A stretch of 12,371 nt of DNA from JAVBOP01 sp031550405. GTDB lineage: Bacteria; Bacteroidota; Ignavibacteria; Kapaibacteriales; UBA2268. This document shows positions 7,101-12,371 of this stretch, piece after piece. Each line of letters begins with the position of its first letter. Position 1 is the stretch's first letter. A model generated the notes under the pieces. It did not search any database. It was not told where the DNA came from and worked only from the letters and a program-made list of their open reading frames with translations. The position numbers were made by a program, and so were the translations under genes. The stretch is taken from NCBI GenBank assembly GCA_031550405.1, contig JAVBOP010000116.1, positions 1-12,371 on the forward strand. Direction: 5' to 3'.

Positions 7101-9024
7101 GATAGTTACAGGCTATGGCGAAGTTATAAAAAGCTCTATGGATACGCTGACCAAGCACAATGTACCATTGGATATGCCGTCAATTAATTTTGACAATCCG
7201 GAGCTTTTGCGTAATGCCTGTTATGAATATTTGAGCCAGTTTGGCATTGACAAGTCGGTATTTAACAGGGCATTTGACAAGGCACAAGAAGCGTTTGCAG
7301 ATTTCCGCAACAGCTTGAAGCAAAACTGTAAGCGTATTTTAGATAATGCGGTTGCAGAAGATAGAATAGCCATATTGGTTGCAGGCAGACCATACCATAC
7401 CGACCAGCTCATTCAGCATAAGCTAACAGATATGATTGCAGAATTTGGTGTTGATGTGATTAGCGATGATTTTGTTCGTTTAGAGGATTATTCTGCGTTC
7501 TCTGACTTAAATACTGTATCTCAATGGACTTATACCAATCGCATAATGCGGGCAGCAAAATTTGTCGGTGAAAGCAAAAGCGATATGCACTTCATTGAAA
7601 TTACATCATTTGGCTGCGGTCCTGATGCTTTTATTATTGATGAAGTTGGTGAAATTTTGAAGTCGCACGGTAAAAATTTTACTGTACTAAAAGTTGATGA
7701 TGTTAATAATATCGGTTCGCTGAAACTGCGGGTACGTTCGCTTATAGAATCGCTTAAGTTCAACCATAACGAGCCATTGAAGACATACAGGCAGAAAAAA
7801 ACGCCTGTATATCAGGAAAGCGATAAGGCAAAGACAATATTAGCTCCATTCTTTTCGAATATCTATTCTCCATTTCTGCCTTCATTATTTAAGTTAATGG
7901 GCTATAATTTAATAAACTTACCTCCAAGCGATGAACAATCAATCGAAATGGGGCTGCGTTATGCAAATAATGAAATCTGTTATCCTGCAACACTTGTTAT
8001 AGGTGATGTTCTTAAGGCTGTAAATTCTGGTAACTATGATTTAGATAATATAGTTATAGGAATGACGCAGACTGGCGGTCAATGCCGTGCAACAAACTAT
8101 ATCATGCTAATCAAAAAGGCGCTGCTTGCAGCTGGCTATGAGCATATTCCTGTAATTTCGGTTACTTTTACTGATGGTTTAAATGACCAGCAGGCATTTA
8201 AGCTTGACCTGAAGCCGCATATAAAAATCACTATTTACGCTGTGCTTTTTGCTGATGCTATTTCGAAAATGTATTATTCGGCAGCGGCTCACGAAAAGCA
8301 GAAGGGACAGGCTCTGGCTCTGCGAGAAAAATATATAAATGGAGCGCAAGTATATGTTTTAAATAAAGATAGTAAAGGCTTACGGCATTATTTGGCAGAA
8401 GCTGCAAAAGAATTTAATGCTATAATAGATAAGTCGAAAAATCCTGCAAAGATTGGTATTGTTGGGGAGATTTATGTTAAATACAACAGTATTGGGCATA
8501 AAAATATAATTAATTGGTTGGTTGATAATAACATAGAAGTTGTTGTACCTCCTATACTTAGCTTCTTTACGCAATGGTTCGTTAACCGCAAAACTAATAT
8601 TGAGCATAACTTAGCCGAGAAAGGCAAGTGGTATTTCTTGCCTGATATTTTAAAGAAAATTTTAGATATATGCGTTAGAAAGGTTGATAAGATTGCATCG
8701 AATTATGAGTTGTGGCGACCTTTTGGCGATATAGAGGAAGAAGCAAAGGAGGCTGCGAAAGTCATTACTTTGGCTGCACAATTTGGCGAAGGTTGGCTAA
8801 TTCCTGCAGAAATTTCTAATTTCGACAAGCACGGGGTGAAGAATGTAGTAAGCTTACAGCCTTTTGGCTGCATCGCTAACCATATTATTTCTAAGGGTAT
8901 TGAAAAGAAGATAAAGCAGGTGTTTCCAAAAATGAATTTACTGTTTCTGGATTTTGACTCCGGTGTAAGCGATGTAAATGTGCATAATCGCCTGCACTTC
9001 ATGATAAAGAACGCAATAGAATAG
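4168..9024 (+). CDS. Tandem 2-hydroxyacyl-CoA dehydratase activase-type protein with an inserted DUF559 endonuclease domain
   Basis: A cytoplasmic protein of 1618 residues in the large CoA-substrate-specific activase family. Two BadF/BadG/BcrA/BcrD ATPase modules come first (about 7-265 and 328-585). Each begins with an ATP-phosphate loop (GIDIGSTTIK, GIDSGSTTTK). Each has the two cysteines that, across a dimer, hold a [4Fe-4S] cluster in HgdC-type activators: Cys129/Cys168 and Cys455/Cys494, both 39 residues apart. The back half opens with NCHGCENQC (Cys819, 822, 826) and Cys845, then a DUF2229-like region from about 882, and further conserved-looking Cys935, 1150, 1271, 1306 and 1568 (QPFGCI). 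Known activators use ATP hydrolysis to inject one electron into a dehydratase; the target here is unknown and no dehydratase subunits are adjacent. Residues about 592-806 are foreign to the family: a DUF559 domain with repeat-encoded flanks. Without it the length (about 1400-1430) is normal. A promoter precedes it and a terminator follows. Confidence 0.88.
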   Translation: MDVIYKVGIDIGSTTIKIVFVDEQDNIIFSEYQRHNADIKNAFLLTFGKALQHFDNQNIKISVAITGSAGMGISEKFGVPFIQEVVAAAELIKHKYPEINTLIDIGGEDAKMIFFHKDKTPDIRMNGSCAGGTGAFIDQMTSLLGISLAELNELASNYTNIYPIASRCGVFTKTDIQNLVAKNTKREDIAASIFNAVAMQTITSLARGYDINPKIFFCGGPFAFLPELKKFFARQLKLTENDYIISDNAQFIPAWGTAISNDKRLEISLLDFIEMIKSDNNLENISLQDRLAPLFSSKKEYEEWQTDKSINNIHKIDISEANENDDFFLGIDSGSTTTKIVIINSKDEVLFTYYCRNNGNSLQAIQDGLKKFDEHAKEYNKSIHIKKSAVTGYGEDLVKAAYKLDYGIVETIAHYTAAHKFQPKVSFILDIGGQDMKAIFVNNGAINKLEINEACSSGCGSFIEGFANSLNYPVAEFAEEACSADNPCDLGTRCTVFMNSKVKQFLREGAKAADLAAGISYSVIKNCLYKVLKLKDLSELGEHIVVQGGTFRNNSVVRALELSLDKKVIRSNMPELMGAYGAAIFAKENVLEHPVPTRHPSTIGEYSNNSPSLKGWQAKPDGVVINDIFIKFCPIDDLPYNPKLKDRAKELRKSNVLSEVIFWNSIKNKQFWGLDFDRQKVIGNYIVDFYLKQLSLIVEIDGISHNDKQDYDEERQKYLESLGLNVIRFNDNDIKRDLTAVIKYLENYIVEKYGINENKNTPSSETLATPLIEGNKQPVPVEKVEYTNPNSPSMKIGHTNPDRVVLPELMPYTTEQFNCHGCENQCLISKLVFNENESFVTGNKCEKVYTNKGSERQKGENHYNFKLKRLNQYIKPKKEANKLTIGIPRVLNMYENFPFWSELFTECGINVTLSRQSTYRQYEKGIGSVMADNICFPAKLVHGHVHDLLEMKVDRIFFPFVVYEVKEHPAVANSFNCPIVTGYGEVIKSSMDTLTKHNVPLDMPSINFDNPELLRNACYEYLSQFGIDKSVFNRAFDKAQEAFADFRNSLKQNCKRILDNAVAEDRIAILVAGRPYHTDQLIQHKLTDMIAEFGVDVISDDFVRLEDYSAFSDLNTVSQWTYTNRIMRAAKFVGESKSDMHFIEITSFGCGPDAFIIDEVGEILKSHGKNFTVLKVDDVNNIGSLKLRVRSLIESLKFNHNEPLKTYRQKKTPVYQESDKAKTILAPFFSNIYSPFLPSLFKLMGYNLINLPPSDEQSIEMGLRYANNEICYPATLVIGDVLKAVNSGNYDLDNIVIGMTQTGGQCRATNYIMLIKKALLAAGYEHIPVISVTFTDGLNDQQAFKLDLKPHIKITIYAVLFADAISKMYYSAAAHEKQKGQALALREKYINGAQVYVLNKDSKGLRHYLAEAAKEFNAIIDKSKNPAKIGIVGEIYVKYNSIGHKNIINWLVDNNIEVVVPPILSFFTQWFVNRKTNIEHNLAEKGKWYFLPDILKKILDICVRKVDKIASNYELWRPFGDIEEEAKEAAKVITLAAQFGEGWLIPAEISNFDKHGVKNVVSLQPFGCIANHIISKGIEKKIKQVFPKMNLLFLDFDSGVSDVNVHNRLHFMIKNAIE
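5942..5984 (-). repeat. Degenerate palindromic repeat, left outer copy
   Basis: This resembles the right inner copy (6445-6493) in the same orientation: ACACCCTGTC against ACACCCCGTC, and CACCCCTCTA followed by AATAGG. The inner hairpin has decayed. It is translated in frame within the activase gene (residues about 592-606). Minus denotes the orientation opposite to the copy at 5992-6040. Confidence 0.5.
5992..6040 (+). repeat. Double-hairpin palindromic repeat, left inner copy (left terminal inverted repeat)
   Basis: Two adjacent stem-loops: CCCCTTC-ttt-GAAGGGG (5996-6012) and CAGGC-gaa-GCCTG (6016-6028), then ACGGGG. It is the inverted counterpart of 6445-6493 at the other end of the DUF559 segment, and a direct counterpart of the degenerate copy at 6535-6583. 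The C/G blocks stand out sharply from the AT-rich surroundings. Confidence 0.75.
6445..6493 (-). repeat. Double-hairpin palindromic repeat, right inner copy (right terminal inverted repeat)
   Basis: The reverse complement of the left inner copy in layout. CCCC (6449-6452), then stem CAAGCG-aaa-CGCTTG (6455-6469), then stem CCCCTCT-aat-AGAGGGG (6473-6489). Compared with 5992-6040 both stems have different bases that remain complementary (CTTC/GAAG became CTCT/AGAG; CAGGC/GCCTG became CAAGCG/CGCTTG). This suggests selection or replication on structure. Confidence 0.75.
6535..6583 (+). repeat. Degenerate palindromic repeat, right outer copy
   Basis: By eye about 34 of 49 positions match 5992-6040 in direct orientation without gaps, beginning with the shared AATTCCCCTTC and ending near AGGGTGGTT. 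The hairpins are eroded. The distance from the left inner copy is 543 bases, a multiple of three. Both copies are therefore read in the same frame and encode similar peptides (NSPSLKG...KPDGVV and NSPSMKIG...NPDRVV). Confidence 0.6.
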
Positions 9025-9031
9025 AATTATG

Positions 9032-9064
9032 AAGCACCATCTATTTTTGATGTATTGCTTTTTT
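9032..9064 (+). terminator. Rho-independent terminator of the activase gene
   Basis: A hairpin starts 8 bases after the stop codon: AAGCA (9032-9036) and CATC (9038-9041) pair with GATG (9049-9052) and TGCTT (9056-9060), with a small internal loop and a 7-base terminal loop. Six T residues run from 9059 to 9064. It separates the permease gene from the activase transcript. Confidence 0.6.
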
Positions 9065-9086
9065 ATATAGCTATTATTTTCCAGAC

Positions 9087-9107
9087 TATAATGAATTTTT
9101 ATTCATA
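9087..9107. promoter_or_regulatory. Perfect ARG-box overlapping a TATAAT element before the permease gene
   Basis: Positions 9090-9107 match the ARG-box consensus WNTGAATWWWWATTCANW at every specified position. The 19 bases from 9091 are identical to 4031-4049. A TATAAT hexamer at 9087-9092 overlaps its left edge, though no clear upstream element is visible. The box ends two bases before the ATG at 9109. Repressor bound here would occlude a promoter in the short gap after the activase terminator. Confidence 0.45.
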
Positions 9108-9108
9108 A

Positions 9109-9936
9109 ATGTCGTTAAATACAATGAAGAAAATATTAATATACATAGCCTTGTGTGCTGTTGCCATTATTATGCTGTTTCCAATGTTTTGGATGCTGTT
9201 GCTGTCGCTGAAACATTATCCGGAAAGTAATATCGACGGAATTTTAAGCCTTTTGAGAGCAGATTACACACTGCAAAATTATATCGACGCATTCAGCTCA
9301 GATACGTTTGCTGTGTATTTTTTGAATTCGACTATCGTCGCTACCGCCGTAACTCTATGTAATCTATTGTTTTGCCTGTTTACAGGATATGCCTTGGCTC
9401 GCCGTGACTTTTCAGGCAAAAGCATAATAATGGCAAGCGTTTTGGGACTGCTAATCATTCCATCGCATGTCGTCATGATACCGCTATACCGCATAATGGT
9501 TAGCTTGGGATGGATAAATTCGTACTTTTCGCTTATCGTTCCGTGGATTGTAACGCCATTCGGGGTATTCCTGCTGAAGCAATATATTGATGCCTTGCCC
9601 CACCAAATTGAAGATGCTGCCCGCATTGACGGTGCAAGCGAGTGGTATATTATTTTTCGTATCGTTATGCCGCTATGTAGACCTATTTTAACGGTCTTAG
9701 CAATTTATACATTTCTCAACAACTGGAATTCGTTTTTGTTTCCATTCTTATTTACAAACGATGCCGCCCATCGCACTCTGCCTGTTGGTTTAACGTTCTA
9801 CCTCGGCAAGCAATCCATTGACTGGGGCCATTTGATGGCTGGAGCGGGCATATCTGCACTGCCTATTTTCCTTATTTTCATATTTTTTCAACGCCGCATA
9901 ATCAAGGGGTTGACAGCCGGCGCCTTAAAAGAATAA
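9109..9936 (+). CDS. ABC transporter permease, MalG/UgpE (carbohydrate uptake) type
   Basis: An inner-membrane permease of 275 residues, one half of the channel of a solute-binding-protein-dependent importer of the sugar or glycerol-phosphate class. It has six likely membrane helices, from IYIALCAVAIIMLFPMFWML (residues 11-30) to ALPIFLIFIFF (about 250-260). The cytoplasmic EAA loop that docks the ATPase is clear (EDAARIDGASEWYIIFRIVM, about 168-187). The C-terminus (QRRIIKGLTAGALKE) is typical of MalG-like permeases. No MalF-type partner, binding protein or ATPase gene is adjacent; a terminator precedes it and a gap of over 350 bases follows, so it appears monocistronic. Met6 (9124) is an equally plausible start: the preceding five residues are polar, and starting there would put the ARG-box fully upstream. 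The substrate cannot be read from the sequence. Confidence 0.9.
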   Translation: MSLNTMKKILIYIALCAVAIIMLFPMFWMLLLSLKHYPESNIDGILSLLRADYTLQNYIDAFSSDTFAVYFLNSTIVATAVTLCNLLFCLFTGYALARRDFSGKSIIMASVLGLLIIPSHVVMIPLYRIMVSLGWINSYFSLIVPWIVTPFGVFLLKQYIDALPHQIEDAARIDGASEWYIIFRIVMPLCRPILTVLAIYTFLNNWNSFLFPFLFTNDAAHRTLPVGLTFYLGKQSIDWGHLMAGAGISALPIFLIFIFFQRRIIKGLTAGALKE

Positions 9937-10289
9937 AAACAGTGATTTTTTTTTGGAGATAATGCACGCAAATACAGTAAAAAAAAATTAACAGGCAATC
10001 CCACCACAGCATTTTCGATATATAAATTATCGGGTGTTGTAAATTACAGATACATTTGTTGCCTTATTAACCACTTATATTTCAACAGCTTAAATGCCTG
10101 CAGCGTTATCGCATGCATAAGGCTTTGATAACAAATGAGTTATACCGTAACATGCACCACAGTTTAACAATGCCAATTTAATCGTGTTATTGCGATAACT
10201 TTATGATATTTATACATAACAACATTTGCTATTTAAATAATTATTCGTAACTTGTAAATATTTTTATAACAAATTCAGGTCATAGTTTT
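9937..10289. other. Intergenic region upstream of the subtilisin-like protease
   Basis: No coding sequence is visible. A run of nine T (9946-9954) follows the permease stop, preceded only by a weak A/T pairing, so termination there is uncertain. Further on are nested inverted repeats: GCCTTAT (10061-10067) with ATAAGGC (10117-10123), GTTATCGCA (10105-10113) with TGCGATAAC (10191-10199), and the small hairpin ATAAC-aaatga-GTTAT (10128-10143). These could form a folded leader for the protease gene. I find no convincing TAnnTTTG promoter. A weak AGG (10277-10279) lies about 10 bases before the ATG. Confidence 0.5.
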
Positions 10290-12371
10290 ATGAAGAAGTG
10301 CCTATCTATTATTATAGCTTGTTTGCTGCTTAGTGTTAGTTTATTTGATGTCAGTTCGATTTTTGCTCAACCGGTCAATGATGAATATCATAATAACATT
10401 CTTATCGTTAAGACCAAGCAAATGCAGAACTTGGATAAAAATGGCAATGTGTTGCTAAGTGCTGTTCCGAGCCTGTCGTTGAAATTAGAAAGCTTGGGAG
10501 TTAAGGTTAAGAGTGCAAGAGCACCATTTGCCAAATATTATCGTGATAAAGATGGAAATATAACTCCGTCCAAGCGTGGATTAGAGCGTATATGCGAAAT
10601 ACAAATCGAGAAAAATGAAAATATTTTAATAATTTGCCGTGAACTGATGAAAGATCCGAGCATAGAATATGCCGAACCAATGCCGAAACGTTATCTTCAC
10701 GGCTGGACTCCAAATGACCCAAGCATTAAACAGCAATGGCACTTAGATACCATTAATGCCTATGATGCCTGGGAAGTAGCAAAGGATAAAACAGGTGTTG
10801 TTATTGGCATAGTTGATAGCGGGACTGACTGGCAGCACGAGGATTTGCAGGAAAATATACGGACTAATCCTGATGAGATTCCAAATAACGGCAAGGATGA
10901 TGATGGCAATGGCTACACAGATGATATACATGGCTGGGATTTTGTAGGCAATTTTACTTATGATGACATGTATGGATCTGCTTTGGAATTTGTGGAAGAT
11001 AACGACCCAAAGCCATACGATACAGAATATGGATATAATACGCATGGCACACATGTGGCGGGATTGGCTGCAGCCGTTGCAAATAACGGCAAGGGCGGCG
11101 CAGGGATTGGCATCAACTGCAAGATATTAGCAACGAAACATTCTTCTGATATAGATGACAGGCTTGGTCTTTACCGCGGCTATGAGGGCATTATCTATAC
11201 CGCGCATACTGGTGCAAAAATAATAAATTGCAGCTGGGGCGGCTCAAGCTATGGATACGCTGAAAATGATGTGATTCAAGAGGTTATTGATATGGGAGTA
11301 ACTATATTGGTAGCGGCAGGAAATAATGGCAAGGATAATGATGTTTCAGGCTCATATCCTGCAAATTATGACAGGGTTATATCTGTAGGGGCAAGCGATC
11401 AGAATGACATGGCTATATATTTCTCAAATTATGGATACTGCACATCAATATTTGCTCCGGGGGTTTTGACTTATTCCACATTTCCAAATAATAAGTATGA
11501 AGCTATCAGCGGCACATCTATGGCATCGCCTGTTGCAGCAGGTACTGCGGGTTTGGTACTGTCGGTATTTCCTGAATATACTCCAAAACAGGTATATCAC
11601 CAGCTGCGAAGCACTGGGATACCTTTTATGGCAGATGGTGCTGATATACATAAATTCCCTTCCAGAATAGATGCGTATAAAGCGGTCGTTTATAATAATC
11701 CAGACTATCCGGGTATGGTTGTGCCGGGTATTTCTATTGTGCATCAGGAAATACCTCCTATTGTTGATATTAAGCCTTATGACATAGGTATAAAATTAAA
11801 AAACTACATAGGCAAGGCAAATAACCTGCAAGTGAAGGTATCATCTATTGATAACTATTTGCATCTAACTGGAAGCAGCACGTTCAATATTGGCACAATG
11901 AATATGTCTGAAGAAAAAGATATTGCCGTTGAAGTGCAGATAGACAGGCTCGCCGCTATATCGGAAGGCAAGGCTAAGCTGCTGGTAGAATATATGGATG
12001 GCAGTTTTTACGATTACGAGGTGCTATATGTGCCTATTAACATGCCCACGCAAAATACCAATACATTAACTGTATGTATGAGCAGCAGTCTTGACATGAA
12101 TGCCATGCACTGCCATAATGACACTAATTCCATTCTTGTAGGGCAGTATACACTGTATGATTATTATTACCGCGTTTCGTACGCTATACCATACTATCTG
12201 ATAATGAATGAAACAGGATGGGTAGATTACGGCTCTATATATCTGAATAACTCGCAAGGTCATTTTCCAAATAATGTATATGCAATAAATGATACACATG
12301 TAGTCATTGGCGCTTATACATACAATGATCAGGGAGCAGCTGCCGGATCTGCCATTATGTGCCGCAAGCAA
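10290..12371 (+). CDS. Secreted subtilisin-like serine protease (peptidase S8), incomplete at the right edge
   Basis: The frame is open from the ATG at 10290 to the last base (694 codons, no stop), so the C-terminus lies outside the window. Residues 1-26 form a signal peptide (MKKCLSIIIACLLLSV..., likely cleavage after SIFA). Residues about 27-150 resemble a subtilase pro-region. The catalytic triad is complete: Asp176 in GIVDSGTD, His252 in THGTHVAG and Ser410 in SGTSMASPVAAG; Asn345 in AAGNNG is the oxyanion-hole residue. An acidic loop NGKDDDGNGYTDDIHGWDF (200-218) probably binds calcium, as in many Bacteroidota and Chlorobi subtilases. After the protease domain (to about 465) comes a beta-rich segment (about 475-590) and a second Tyr/Asn-rich region (590-694). 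The protein probably acts outside the cell or on its surface; a C-terminal sorting domain may follow but cannot be seen. Not cotranscribed with the permease on present evidence. Confidence 0.93.
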   Translation, partial: MKKCLSIIIACLLLSVSLFDVSSIFAQPVNDEYHNNILIVKTKQMQNLDKNGNVLLSAVPSLSLKLESLGVKVKSARAPFAKYYRDKDGNITPSKRGLERICEIQIEKNENILIICRELMKDPSIEYAEPMPKRYLHGWTPNDPSIKQQWHLDTINAYDAWEVAKDKTGVVIGIVDSGTDWQHEDLQENIRTNPDEIPNNGKDDDGNGYTDDIHGWDFVGNFTYDDMYGSALEFVEDNDPKPYDTEYGYNTHGTHVAGLAAAVANNGKGGAGIGINCKILATKHSSDIDDRLGLYRGYEGIIYTAHTGAKIINCSWGGSSYGYAENDVIQEVIDMGVTILVAAGNNGKDNDVSGSYPANYDRVISVGASDQNDMAIYFSNYGYCTSIFAPGVLTYSTFPNNKYEAISGTSMASPVAAGTAGLVLSVFPEYTPKQVYHQLRSTGIPFMADGADIHKFPSRIDAYKAVVYNNPDYPGMVVPGISIVHQEIPPIVDIKPYDIGIKLKNYIGKANNLQVKVSSIDNYLHLTGSSTFNIGTMNMSEEKDIAVEVQIDRLAAISEGKAKLLVEYMDGSFYDYEVLYVPINMPTQNTNTLTVCMSSSLDMNAMHCHNDTNSILVGQYTLYDYYYRVSYAIPYYLIMNETGWVDYGSIYLNNSQGHFPNNVYAINDTHVVIGAYTYNDQGAAAGSAIMCRKQ

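Noticed and set aside
9936..9958. Nine-T run after the permease as a terminator
   Set aside because: The only stem before it is a short A/T pairing, too weak to call an intrinsic terminator.
1..12371. tRNA, rRNA and CRISPR arrays
   Set aside because: I found no tRNA-like cloverleaf arrangement, no rRNA segments and no regularly spaced repeats. The only repeat family is the palindromic one around the DUF559 insert.

Overview
The window is AT-rich DNA, probably from an anaerobic member of the Bacteroidota/Chlorobi-type (FCB) bacteria. Three observations support this. There is a good TAnnTTTG-type (-33/-7) promoter upstream of the largest gene. The histidine ammonia-lyase looks like the Bacteroidota form. 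Start codons mostly lack a Shine-Dalgarno sequence. The large 2-hydroxyacyl-CoA dehydratase activase-type protein points to anaerobic metabolism. The exact lineage (for example Kapabacteria- or Ignavibacteria-like) cannot be fixed from the sequence alone.

Layout. The left part is read on the minus strand: hutH (histidine ammonia-lyase, 234-1724), then an upstream two-gene unit of an ECF-type sigma factor (2389-3012) followed 18 bases later by the N-degron adaptor clpS (2080-2370). A 91-base divergent region separates these from four plus-strand genes: a secreted/outer-membrane-type protein of unknown function (3104-4021), a 1618-residue tandem activase (4168-9024), a lone MalG-type ABC permease (9109-9936), and a subtilisin-like secreted protease (10290 to the right edge, incomplete). 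A hairpin/T-run terminator closes the activase gene.

The most notable object is inside the activase gene. Between its second ATPase domain and its cysteine-rich half lies an in-frame insertion of about 180-215 codons carrying a complete DUF559 (Vsr-like, PD-(D/E)XK) endonuclease domain. The insert is bounded by inverted copies of a double-hairpin palindromic repeat of about 49 bp, and a degenerate copy lies outside each of them. The hairpin stems differ between copies but stay paired. This looks like a palindrome-flanked, endonuclease-coding mobile element that entered a conserved gene without breaking its frame. It is not an intein by any visible signal.

A second pattern is a perfect 18-bp ARG-box (ArgR/AhrC) consensus match present twice, upstream of the activase and at the start of the permease, with a one-mismatch copy in front of hutH. 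This suggests, but does not prove, shared amino-acid-responsive control.
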